Of a stretch of DNA of 55,000 nucleotides, positions 45,363 through 55,000 are shown one piece after another. The stretch is from Prorocentrum cordatum. Lineage: Eukaryota > Sar > Dinophyceae > Prorocentrales > Prorocentraceae. A program made the translations under genes and the position numbers. The stretch lies in NCBI GenBank assembly GCA_963575745.1, contig CAUYUJ010017796.1, forward strand, positions 35,001 through 90,000, read 5' to 3'. The notes under the pieces were generated by a model that saw nothing but the letters and a program-made list of their open reading frames with translations, did no database searches and had not been told where the DNA came from. The first letter of the stretch is position 1; the number at the start of each line of letters is the position of its first letter.

Positions 45363-46556
45363 TCCCTACCAAGCCAGCGGCCGCCGGCTTGGTACCCCGC
45401 CGGCTTGGTACCCCTCCAGGGCCTCCTCGATACCAAGCCAACGGCCGCCGGCTTGGCACCCCGCCGGCTTGGTACACCCCTGGGGGCTCCTCCCTACCAA
45501 GCCAGCGGCCGCCGGCTTGGCTTACCCCGCCGGCTTGGTACACTCCCTGCCTCCTCCCTACCTAAGCCAGCGGCCGCCGGCTTGGTACCCCGCCGGCTTG
45601 ATACCCCTCCAGGGCCTCCTCCCTACCAAGCCAGCGGCCGCCGGCTTGGTACCCCGCCGGCTTGGTACCCCTCCAGGGCCTCGCGGCCGCCGGCTTGGTA
45701 CCCCGCCGGCTTGGTACCCCCCGGGGGGCGCCTGCCTACCAAGCCAGCGGCCGCCGGCTTGGTACCCCGCCGGCTTGGTACCCCTCCAGGGCCTCCTCCC
45801 TACCAAGCCAGCGGCCGCCGGCTTGGTACCCCCCCGGCTTCGTATCCTACTGGCCTTCGGCCCTTCCCGCCATCGTGCCTGGGTGGTGGGTCAGAGGCCT
45901 CATGGATGTTGGTTGGGATCTCGTGGTTGGCCTCTCGGGGGCCTCTTGGAGGCAGTTTTGAGGCATCTTGGGGGCTGTTTTGGAGCTTCTTGGGGGTTCT
46001 TTTGGGCCTCTTGGGAGCCTCTTTGGGGGCGTCTTGGCGGCCCCTTGGGGCCTCTTCGGGGCCTCTTGGGGTCTCCTGGCGGCCTCTTGGGGCGGAAGGC
46101 TCGAGCTTTCGGTCTGTGGTCCCCCTCTGGGCCCTCTCCTGGGGCCGTCTTGGGGGCCTCTTGGGCCGTCTTGGGCGCCTCCTGGGCCGTCTTGGGGCCC
46201 TCTTGGGCCGTCTTGGGGCCCTCTTGGAGGCCGTCTTGGGGCGGTCTTGGGGGCCTCTTAGGCCGTCTTGGAGCGTCGGAGAGCCGAAAAGGCGGGAGGG
46301 CCAACATCCTTCAAAAACAAATGGAAATTGTCGATTTGGACCTCTTGGGACCTCTTGAGGCCTGTTGGAACGTCTTGGGGCCCTCTTGGACGCCTCTTGG
46401 ACCGTCTTGGGGCGTCTGGGCGGCCTCTTGGGCCGTCTTAGGCCCATCTTGAGAGTCTTGGAGCGATCTTTGGGCGTCTCGGGGGCCTCTTGGGCCGTCT
46501 TGGACGCCTCTTGGGGTTATCTTGGCCCGTCTTGGGGCCCTCTTGGGCCCGAACCA
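45363..46556. repeat. GGTACC array and GGGCCTCTTGG repeats, right of the nested element
   Basis: The array continues in phase with the left side (45,363-45,838). It is followed by a segment (45,829-46,190) nearly identical to 23,531-23,895, then by more GGGCCTCTTGG/GGCCGTCTTGG units of about 11-25 bp to 46,556. Open frames are repeat by-products. Confidence 0.85.
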
Positions 46557-47564
46557 GTCACGCGACAAGTTGCCGGGGACCCCAGGGGAACGGCCGGGAG
46601 CCCCAGGAGATTTGGCAATTTGGGGTCTGGTCCCCTAAAAGACTCCTCAGGACTGAGGACTGAGGCCCAGGGGATGAGGCAGAGGACCTGAGGACACGCC
46701 CACTCCGTGCCCAGAGGCACGGTGGCGGATGAGCATATACTTATGTATACATATATGCCTACATATACACATACACACAAATATATGCATAGATATGTAT
46801 GCATGCACATATATATATATATATACATATGTATATATATATATATATACATATACACGCAGAGAGAGAGAGAGAGGGAGAGGGAGAGGGAGAGGGAGAG
46901 AGAGAGAGAGAGATGTAATTCTTGACGCTTCGCGTGCCCCCACCAGCCCATCCAGTAACGATCGCCAGGCGAGTTGCCTTGATCAGGGAAGTGTAGAAGC
47001 ATGCAGTGGAACAACCGCCTTGGAAGTGTTTCGGGGGCGCTGAAACGGCGGGGACATGTGTTGAATGATTTTACCGATGTTCCGCACTTGGCTGGTGCAT
47101 TTGGGCCGCAGGAGTGGTTCAGGGGTTGAAATGGAGCGCGGCCCAAAAAGTACAAATCAGAGAACGGTCCAAGATGCCCCCAAGATGGCTCAATACGATT
47201 TCGGGACGGCCTTGGAAGCCCTCAAAGAAGCTCAGGAGGGCCTCCAGAGACACCCCTGAAGGGCCCGACGAAGCGAAAATCTCCAACGCTCGTGAAGTTC
47301 TCTTGAAATTTTAGCGTTTCCACATTTCTCGTTGTGGACACGTCAACGACGGCCGAAACTGCCTCAAGAACCGCCTCGAGACGCCATGACAGCCTCCAGA
47401 AATGCTCCGAATACACCCTGGAAGGGGTTCAAGTTCGACCCGAAGACATAAACACGAGCCCAGAAAACGTCCAGGGGTTCCGAAGAAGCCTCCGCGATCG
47501 TTCCACGACGGCACAAGTGGCTCCCGAGGCGGCACCTTGTAACCTCAAGAGCCTTCGAGAAGCC
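46557..47564. other. Unique segment with an AT microsatellite, no gene
   Basis: Non-repeat sequence between two arrays. An AT tract (46,737-46,858) followed by a (GA)n run (46,860-46,912) starts about 180 bp from the left edge, as at the ends of the large elements. No inverted repeat at the edges and no convincing exon. Confidence 0.5.
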
Positions 47565-49320
47565 CCGGAGAGCACCCAGTACTCAACAGGCCCCGTCTCC
47601 AAGAAAGCACCCGGTACTCAACAGGCCCCGTCTCCAAAAGAGCACCCAGTACTCCACAGCCTCCGATACCAGAGAGGCCCCTTCAAAGTTGCATTAAAAA
47701 AGAAATCCGCCTCCAAGAGAGCACCCGCTACTCAACAGGCCCCGTCTCCAAGAGAGCACCCAGTACTCAACAGTCCCCGCCTCCAAGACAGCACCCGGTA
47801 CTCAACAGGCCCCGCCTCCAAGAGAGCACCCAGTACTCCACAGCCTCCGATACCAGAGAGGCCCCTTCGAAGTTGCATTAAAAAAGAAATCCGCCTCCAA
47901 GAGAGCACCCAGTACTCAACATGCCCCGTCTCCAAGAGAGCACCCAGTACTCAACAGGCCCCGCCTCCAAGACAGCACCCGGTACTCATCAGGCCCCGCC
48001 TCCAAGAGAGCACCCAGTACTCCACAGCCTCCGATACCAGAGAGGCCCCTTCGAAGTTGCATTAAACGAGAAGTCCGCCTCCAAGAGAGCACCCAGCACT
48101 CAACCGGTTCCGTCTCCAAGAGGGCGCCCAGTACTCAACAGGCCCCGTCTGCAAGACAGCACTCGGCACTCAACAGGCCCCGCCTCCAAGAGAGCACCCA
48201 GTACTGTACAGCCTCCGATACCAGAGAGGCCCCTTCGAAGATGTATTCAAAAAGGAATCCGCCTCCAAGGGAGCACCCAGTACTCAACAGGCCCCGTCTC
48301 CAAGAGGGCACCCAGTACTCAACAGGCCCCGTCTCCAAGACAGCACCCGGTACTCAACAGGCCCCGCCTCCAAGAGAGCACCCGGTATTCCACAGCCTCC
48401 TGCACCAGAGAGGCCCCTTCGAAGTTGCATTAAAAAAGAAATCCGCCTCCAAGAGAGCACCCAGTACTCAACAGGCCCCGTCTCCAAGAGAGCACCCGCT
48501 ACTCAACAGGCCCCGTCTCCAAGACAGCACCCGGTACTCAACAGGCCCCGCCTCCAAGAGAGCACCCAGTATTCCACAGCCTCCGATACCAGAGAGGCCC
48601 CTTCGAAGTTGTATTAAAAAAGAAACCGGCTCCAAGAGAGCACCCAGTACTCGACAGGCCCCGTCTCCAAGAGAGCACCCAGTACTCAACAGGCCCCGTC
48701 TCCAAGACAGCACTCGGTACTCAACAGGCCCCGCCTCCAAGAGAGCACCCAGTACTCCACAGCCTCCGATACCAGAGTTGCCCCTTCGAAGTTGTATTAA
48801 ACGAGAAGTCCGCCTCCAAGAGAGCACCCAGTACGCAACAGGCTCCGTCTCCAAGAGGACGCCCAGTACTCAACAGGCCCCATCTCCAAGTCAGCACTCG
48901 GTACTCAACAGGCCCCGCCTCCAAGAGTGCACCCAGTATTCCACAGCCTCCGATACCAGAGAGGCCCCTTCGAAGTTGTATTAAAAAAGAAAGCCGGCTC
49001 CAAGAGAGCACCCAGTACTCGACAGGCCCCGTCTCCAAGAGAGCACCCAGTACTCAACAGGCCCCGTCTCCAAGACATCACTCGGTACTCAACAGGCCCC
49101 GCCTCCAAGAGAGCACCCAGTACTCCACAGCTTCCGATATCAGAGAGGCCCCTGCGAAGTTGCATTAAAAAAGAAAATCGCCTCCAAGAGAGCACCCAGT
49201 ACGCAACAGGCTCCGTCTCCAAGAGGGCGCCCAGTACTCAACAGGCCCCATCTTGAAGACAGCACTCGGTACTCAATAGGCCCCGCCTCCAAGAGAGCGC
49301 CCAGTACTCGACAGCCTCCG
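47565..49320. repeat. Minisatellite with 184-bp higher-order period
   Basis: Subunits of about 37 bp (CCAAGAGAGCACCCAGTACT, CAACAGGCCCCGTCT) are grouped by a marker containing CACAGCCTCCGATACCAGAG that recurs about every 184 bp (near 47,656; 47,840; 48,024; 48,210; 48,576; 48,760; 48,946; 49,130). Frames on both strands stay open; I do not call them genes. Confidence 0.9.
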
Positions 49321-49339
49321 GTACCAGCGATACCAGGAG

Positions 49340-49560
49340 GGAGGGGGATGGGGAGGGACAGGAGGAGGAGGAGGAGGAGGAGGAGGAGGAGGAGGAGGAG
49401 GAGGTGGAGGAGGCTGGGGAGGGGGGAGGAGGAAGAGGAGGAGGAAGAGGAGGAGGAAGAGGAGGAGGAAGAAAGGATGAGGAGGTCGGGGGGGGGAGGA
49501 GGAAGCGGAGGAGGGGGAGGATGAGGGGGATGAGGAGGCGTGGTGGTGTTGCATGTGTGG
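49340..49560. repeat. (GGA)n tract
   Basis: Purine triplets between the 184-bp minisatellite and the X-like repeats. Confidence 0.9.
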
Positions 49561-49589
49561 CGTGGTGCGGTGGTGCTTCAGGGAGCGCG

Positions 49590-49982
49590 CGGGCGCCCGC
49601 CCGCCCGACTCGCCGCCCGCCCGTTAGGGCCCCGCCCGCCGCCCGACTCGCACGCCCGTTAGGGTCTCTCGCCCGACCCGACCCGCCCGTTAGGGTACGC
49701 ACGTGCCAACTCGATGATGCATCATACTTTAATGTTCCACCCGCCCGACCCGACCCGCCCGTTAGGGTACGCACGTGCCATTTCGATGGGGCATCATAAT
49801 TTATTGTCCTGCCCGCCCGACCCGACCCGCCCGTCAGGGTGCGCACGTGCCAACTCGATTATGCAAAATATGTTATTGTCCCACCCGATCGACCCGACCC
49901 GCGCGTTAGGGCACGCACGCGCCAGCTCGATGATTCATCATACTTTAACGTATCGCCCGACCCGACCCGCCCGTTAGGGTAA
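49590..49982. repeat. Inverted X-derived repeats
   Basis: About five units of roughly 70-80 bp containing CGACCCGACCCGCCCGTTAG and GGGTACGCACGTGCC, some with CATACTTTAA. They match the reverse complement of the CGGGTCGGGT and ATTAAAGTATGGTGCGTA part of unit X, here tandemly amplified. Confidence 0.8.
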
Positions 49983-49994
49983 TTATGCCTGTGT

Positions 49995-51925
49995 GGTACC
50001 CCGCCGGCTTGATACCCCCCCCGGGGCCCCCACTACCAAGCCAGCGGCCGCCGGCTTCGTACCCTCGCAGGCTTGGTACCCCCACAGGGGATCCCCCCTG
50101 CCAAGCCAGCGGCCGCCGGCTTGGTACCCCGCCGGCTTGGTACCCCCCTCCCCCCCAGGGGCTCCCCCCTACCAAGCCAGCGGCCGCCGGCTTGGTACCC
50201 CGCCGGCTTGGTACCCCCGCAGGGGGCTCCCCCCTACCAAGCCAGCGGCCGCCGGCTTGGTCCCCCCCCCCAGGGGCTCCCCCCTACCAAGCCAGCGGCC
50301 GCCGGTTGGGTGCCCCCCCAGGAGCTCACCCCTACCAAGCCAGCGGCCGCCGGCCTGGTACCCCGCCGGCTGCGTACCCCCCCAAGCGCTCCCCCCCTAC
50401 CAAGCAGCCATCGGCCGCGGCTTGGTACCTCGCCGGCTTGGTACCCCCCCCAGGGCCCCCCCCTACCAAGCCAGCGGCCCGCCGGCTTGGTACCCCCGCC
50501 GGCTTGGTACCCCCCCCCCCCCCCCAAGGGCTCTCCCCTACCAAGCCAGCGGCCGCCGGCTTGGTACCCCGCCGGCTTGGTACCCCCGCAGGGGCTCCCC
50601 CCTATCAAGCCAGCGGCCGCCGGCCTGGTATCCCCCCCGGGTTTCCCCCCTACCAAGCCAGCGGCCGCCGGCTTGGTACCCCCCGGTACCCCCCCAGGCC
50701 CCCCACCTACCAAGCCAGGGGCCGTCGGCTTGGTACCAACCCCCGCGTGCTTGGTACCCGCCCCAGGGACCCCCCTACCAGCCAGCGGCCGCCGGCTTGG
50801 TACCCCGCCGGCTTGGTACCCCCCAGGGTCTCCTCTTACCAAGCCAGCGGCCGCCGGCTTGGTACCCCCCAGGTGCTCCCCCCTACCAAGCCAGCGGCCG
50901 CCGGCTTGGTACCCCGCCGGCTTGGTACCCCCCCAGGGCCCCCCCACCTACCAAGCCAGCGGCCGCCGGCTTGGTACCCCCGCCGGTCCTGGCACCCCCC
51001 AAAAAAACGCTCCCCCCTACCAAGCCAGCGGCCGCCGGCTTGGTACCCCGCCGGCTTGGTACCTCTTCCCGGGGGCTCTCCCCTACCAAGCCAGCGGCCG
51101 CCGGCTTGGTACCCCGCCGGCTTGGTACCCCCCAAGGGGCTCCTCCCTACCAGCCAGCGGCCGCCGGCTTGTATTCCCCCAGGTTCTCTCCCTACCAAAG
51201 CCAGCGGCCGCCGGCATGGTACCCCGCCGCTTGGTACCCCCCCAGGGGTTCCCACCTACCATGCCAGCGCCGGCTTGGTAGCCCGCCGGCTTGGTATCCG
51301 GGAACCCCTCCCCCCCCCCTCCCGCCCTCCCACGATGCCGCCGGCTTGGTACCCCGCCGGCTTGGTACCTCCCCCCGCCGCCCGCCCCCTACCAAGCCAG
51401 CGCCGGCTTGGTACCCCGCAGGCTTGGTATCCGGGAGCCATTCCCCCCCTCCCGCGCTCCCGCTATGCCGCCGGCTTGGTACCCCGCCGGCTTGGTACCC
51501 CCCGCAGCTCGCCCCCTACCAAGCCAGCGCCGGTTTGGTACCCCGCCGGCTTGGTATCCGGGAGCCCTTCCCCCCCCCTCTCCCGCCCTCCCACGATGCC
51601 GCCGGCTTGGTACCCCGCCGGCTTGGTACCTCCCCCCGCCGCCCCCGCTACCAAGCCAGCGCCGGCTTGGTACCCCGCCGGCTTGGTATCCGGGAGCCCC
51701 TCCCCTCCCTCCCGCGCTCCCGCGATGCCGCCGGCTTGGTACCCCGCCGGCTTGATACCCCCCGCAGCCCACCCCCTACCAAGCCAGCGCTGGCTTGGTA
51801 CCTTGCCGGCTTGGTATCCGGGAGCCCTTCCCCCTTCCTCCTCCCGCCCTCCCACGATGCCGCCGGCTTGGTGCCCCGCTGGCTTGGTACCCTTCCGCCG
51901 CCCCTCCCCTACCAAGCCATCGCCC
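49995..51925. repeat. GGTACC/GCGGCCGC palindromic array, far right
   Basis: The same family as at 22,480 and 45,363. After about 51,260 it changes to a longer unit with GGCTTGGTATCCGGGAGCCC and runs of C. The longest open frames (665 and 648 codons) overlap in different phases and are repeat by-products. Confidence 0.9.
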
Positions 51926-51938
51926 GGCGTACACTCTG

Positions 51939-52530
51939 ACAACATCTGGATAACCGCAGCCTCTAGCGTGGCTGTCGCATAGCACCCGTGCTGAAAAACA
52001 TTAAAATTTCCAAAGGAGTTGGCCATGATCGCGCGACCGCCGCGCGCTTGTTTACTTGGTCGTATTTTTTGCAATGGAATAGTACCATGCACACATCTTG
52101 CAAAGGCAGAATCTGCAGTTTGTAATATTTTTTACAATACACAACTCCGGTACGCATACGGGGCCGCCGCGCGCGTGTGCACTTTGTCGTATTTTTTGCA
52201 ATGGAATATGAGCATGGACACATCTTGCAAGAGCAGGATGTTAAGGTTATAGTATTTTTTCCAATATAAAACTCCGGTACGCATCCCGGCCCGCGACCCG
52301 GGTTGGGCACGAAACATATGAAAAAAACACAGGATTCTGATAAATTCGATGCGCATGATCAGGATGTAGTGTTTTTTGACAGGGATCAGGGGGGCCCGTT
52401 TATAGACCGGTCACGATCCATTGTAAAAAACATCGTTTTCAGAGCGCATGATCAGGACATTGTATTTTTTTGCATAGGACGGAGGCCGGTTTACATAGTG
52501 GCCGGTTTTGAAGGACTTAGGATTCAATAA
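51939..52530. repeat. Second Y unit (right half of the split X-Y copy)
   Basis: Begins ACAACATCTGGATAACCGC as in the intact copy at 19,812 and follows it closely (TTAAAATTTCCAAAGGAGTT, paired GCAATGGAATA words). It contains an extra stretch (about 52,310-52,460) that is missing there. Confidence 0.85.
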
Positions 52531-52544
52531 TTATAGAGATTAGA

Positions 52545-52657
52545 GATTTATGAATTAGGGTTAGGGTTAGGGTTAGGGTTAGCTCTTAGGGTTTAGGGTT
52601 AGGGTTAGCGTTTAGGGTTAGGGCTGGGGCTAGGGCTTAGGGTTACGGTTACGGTTA

Positions 52658-52690
<33 letters not shown>

Positions 52691-53340
52691 GGTTTAGGGT
52701 TTGGGTTTAGGGTTTAGGGTTAGGGTTAGGGTTTAGGTCTAGGGGTATGGCTTGTGTTGAGGGTTAAGGTTTAGGGTTAGGGTTAGGGTGAGGGTTTAGG
52801 GTTAGGTTTCGGGTTCGGGTTTAGGATTAAGGTTTAGGGTTCAGGGTTTAGGGTTAGGGTTAAGGTTTAGGGTTAGGTCATAGGGTTTAGGGTTAGGGTG
52901 AAGGTTTAGGGTTAGGGTTAGGGCTAGAGTTTAGGGTTAGGGTTAGGGTTAAGGATTAGGGTGTAGGGGTTAGGGTTAGCGTTAGGGTTAGGGTTTAGGG
53001 TCAGGGTTTAGGGTGTAGGGTTTGGGGGGTTAGGGTTTAGGGTTAGGGTTAGGGTTTAGGGGTAGGGTTTAGGGTTTAGGGCTAGGGTTTAGGGTGAGGG
53101 GTTGGGGTTGAGGTTAGGGTTTAGGGTTAGGGTTACGGTTTAGGGTTTAGGGTGAGGGGTAGGGTTGAGGTTAGGCATTAGGGTTGAGGGCTAGGGTTAA
53201 GGGTTGAGGTTTAGAGCTTAGGTGAGGGCTCGGCTTGGTGTTAGGGTTTGGGGCAGGGTTAGGTCTACGGTTAGGGTTTAGGCTTCGGGTTAGGGATTAT
53301 GGATTAGGGTTCAGGGTTTGGGTTAGAGGTTAGGGCTTCG
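52545..53340. repeat. Degenerate TTAGGG/TTTAGGG array
   Basis: Telomere-like units with variants in an order resembling the block after the first Y unit, degenerating toward 53,340. Confidence 0.95.
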
Positions 53341-53560
53341 GGGGGTTCGGGGCGGGGGTGGTAGGGATGGGGTTCCGGAGCCGGGGCGCGAGCGGGGAAA
53401 GAGGGGGGGGGGGGGGTTCGCCGACGACGGTTCGGGAAAGGGGGGGGGGGGTTTCGCCGACGACGGCTCGGGCAAGGCAAGGGGGGGGGGGGGTTCGCCG
53501 ACGACGGCTCGGGCAAGGGGGGGGGGGGGTCCGAACTCCCACCCCCCCCCTTTGTGTGAT
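53341..53560. repeat. G-run repeats
   Basis: About four units of 50 bp: GGGTTCGCCGACGACGGCTC followed by runs of 9-13 G. Likely to form G-quadruplexes and prone to assembly error. Confidence 0.85.
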
Positions 53561-55000
53561 CCAGCGGCGCGCCCTCTAGGGCCTCTTGGGGGCCTCTTGG
53601 GGCTCCTTGGAGCTCCTCTTTAGGGCCCTTTGGGGGCCTCTTCGCGCGCGCGAACTAGAAATTGTGTTAACCAGTTACCGGAGATCTTGGCATGCCTCTG
53701 GCCCGTTGGGCTGGCGAATTAAAGGGTGGTTTCCCCATCGCCAGATTGCATCCGCATGCTCCTTCGGACCCGTGGGCGACAGCTGCGCGCGGCGTCGAGG
53801 CCGTGCAGCTGCTGGACTTGCCCCGCTGGAGCAGCTTCGAAGCTGCATACGCATCGCGACGGACAAGATCTCATCGACGCTGTATCGACGCTCATGGCGA
53901 AGGGTCGCTCTTACGCGCAGCCGCCCTTCCCCCTCCCGAGCGACGTGCAGTGCTGGCCCCCACGCGGCGCAGGGGCCAGCTCCACGCGGCGCCCACCCGT
54001 GCAGCAGCATGGGGCGGGAGACGGCGCCGCGGCCGCATGGTCGGCGTTGGAGCCGAAATCTCTGGTTTATGCCAAGTGTGGGGATGGTGTGCGAAACTCC
54101 CACTTCACTAGGGGAACGAACCATGGCGTAAACATACAAAACTCGGAGGTCCGCGCGGATTTCTCGGATCCGCGCTGGACCCCCCTGGCGGCGCCTCCGG
54201 CGCCGCCCCTGGCGCGCTCCGCGCGCCAGGGAGGGGGGTCCAGCGCCGATCCGAGAAATCCGCGCGGACCTCCGAGTTTTTATGTTTATGTCATTGTTCG
54301 TTCCCCTATTCACGGTCTGAGTCCTTCCTCCCTCCTTCCCCCTCGACTGAGGTTCTTTCTCGGCGCTCCGGCGCCACCGCCGGGCCTATCGTAGGGCCAT
54401 CCCCGCCAGGACGACTGACCGGCGCTTCGCCTCGCCTCGCCTCGTCCAGGCCCCTTACACATCCTCATCGTGCAGCCTCCTGATACGGGCCGTCTGTACC
54501 GTAGGCCCGTGTCGTGTCGACCGGCCGCGACCCCTCCAGCGGCGTTCGACGTTGCACGCCGCGGGCGACCCAGAATCGTTCGACGTGGAACGAGTTGGAC
54601 GTTTCGGAAGCGGCCGATCGCTCAAGGTTGGACGATCCCCGCGGTGTCAGAAACCAACGCCGAAGTCGGCACGACCCGAGCCTGACGTATCCGCCTGCTT
54701 CTTCGGAGCCGTGTGCGACAGATGTGCGCGGCGCCGGGGCCGTGCAGCTGCTGGATGTGTGCAGGACGAGTGAGCCAAGGCGAGAGCCCCCTGCTGGTAA
54801 CGACTCGCCCTCCATCTTGGTATGACTGCTCGATGCGTGTAAGACCAATGTCAGGAGGGAGACAAAAGACACACAGACACTAACAAATCGTCGATTCCCC
54901 CGGAAAAGATGGGAAGGTATGGGAAGTGTGTGTAGGGGGGGACGAAAACTCAGGAAATATTGAAAAAGATAAGGAATCATGGGGTTGGTGTGTAGTTTTT
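53561..55000. other. Window end, no gene assigned
   Basis: After GGGCCTCTTGG units (53,578-53,640), the sequence has normal complexity but no frame or exon pair that I trust. A pair of diverged direct repeats (about 53,760-53,815 and 54,702-54,757, both with GCCGTGCAGCTGCTGGA) and a 200-bp foldback element lie here. Confidence 0.5.
54109..54308. mobile_element. 200-bp foldback (MITE-like) element
   Basis: Nearly the whole element is an inverted repeat: TAGGGGAACGAAC at the left edge and its complement GTTCGTTCCCCTA at the right. Long matching arms include ACTCGGAGGTCCGCGCGGAT, around a GC-rich loop. TTCAC stands directly outside both edges (54,104-54,108 and 54,309-54,313), a 5-bp target duplication. 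It has no coding capacity, as expected for a non-autonomous element. Confidence 0.85.

Larger units (their letters stand above)
22467..51938. mobile_element. 29.5 kb composite insertion with 8-bp target duplication
   Basis: X ends in ACAACATC (22,459-22,466) and its partner Y starts with ACAACATC (51,939-51,946). The unfilled copy at about 19,812 has this word only once. The left edge reads GATACTGTACGCC; the right edge, read inward, is CAGAGTGTACGCC: 10 of 13 match, eight in a row. An 8-bp duplication with a CAGAG-type end fits hAT-like integration, among other superfamilies. The interior is GGTACC arrays, a nested 21.3 kb element, GGGCCTCTTGG repeats, other minisatellites and inverted pieces of X. 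No transposase belonging specifically to this outer element is seen. Confidence 0.7.

Noticed and set aside
43879-46452. 857-codon plus-strand frame
   Set aside because: It runs through CAT triplets, an AT microsatellite, the right inverted repeat and the GGTACC array; these unrelated sequence types cannot form one gene.
47334-49256. Several 100-250-codon frames in the 37-bp minisatellite
   Set aside because: They are periodic on both strands and follow the repeat unit; no start, splice or codon pattern independent of the repeat.
49985-51982. Open frames of 665 and 648 codons
   Set aside because: Same array family, two long frames in different phases over the same bases; a repeat by-product.

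Overview
This is nuclear DNA of a dinoflagellate. Three things point to this. Relics of the dinoflagellate spliced leader occur (a 16-base exact match, GCCATTTTGGCTCAAG, at 10,044, and weaker copies at 16,441, 43,965 and 44,465). Introns with GT, GC and GA donors occur side by side. Proteins of dinoflagellate-expanded families are encoded in short exons separated by triplet-repeat introns. TTTAGGG/TTAGGG telomere-like arrays lie inside the window. Nothing suggests a prokaryote, plasmid or phage.

Layout. (1) 1-17,806: plus-strand genes - a 3' terminal exon, a seven-exon cytosine-5-methyltransferase-like gene, an acidic coiled-coil gene, a Tnp2-like transposase-family gene and two small genes. 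The block ends in an AT microsatellite and what looks like a transposon end. (2) 17,807-22,466: tandem arrays. These are a 106-117 bp minisatellite, telomere-like blocks, two smaller minisatellites and a unit called here X-Y, intact at 19,374-20,290 and half present (X only) at 22,057-22,466. (3) 22,467-51,938: a 29.5 kb insertion between the two halves of a second X-Y copy, flanked by an 8-bp direct repeat (ACAACATC). It consists mostly of GGTACC/GCGGCCGC palindromic arrays and other minisatellites. (4) Nested inside it, 24,016-45,362: a 21.3 kb segment with 24-bp terminal inverted repeats (one mismatch). It carries at least seven intron-containing genes, all on the minus strand. (5) 51,939-55,000: the second Y half, another telomere-like block, G-run repeats and a 200-bp foldback element.

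How the genes fit together. The plus-strand block (1) and the nested 21.3 kb segment (4) carry a similar cargo in similar order: an upstream gene, a methyltransferase-like gene, lysine/glutamate-rich coiled-coil genes, then a Tnp2-like gene. Each has an AT microsatellite about 170 bp inside an end. I infer two members of a family of very large dinoflagellate DNA transposons with accessory genes. The Tnp2-like protein is the best candidate transposase; the methyltransferase-like and zinc-ribbon proteins are cargo of unknown use. In the plus copy the methyltransferase-like motif IV keeps its cysteine; in the minus copy it does not.

Exon limits were worked out by hand from reading frame, phase and AG|G junctions. 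Where phases close the models are quite firm; elsewhere they are marked approximate. Family names rest on motifs recalled from known families, not on searches.
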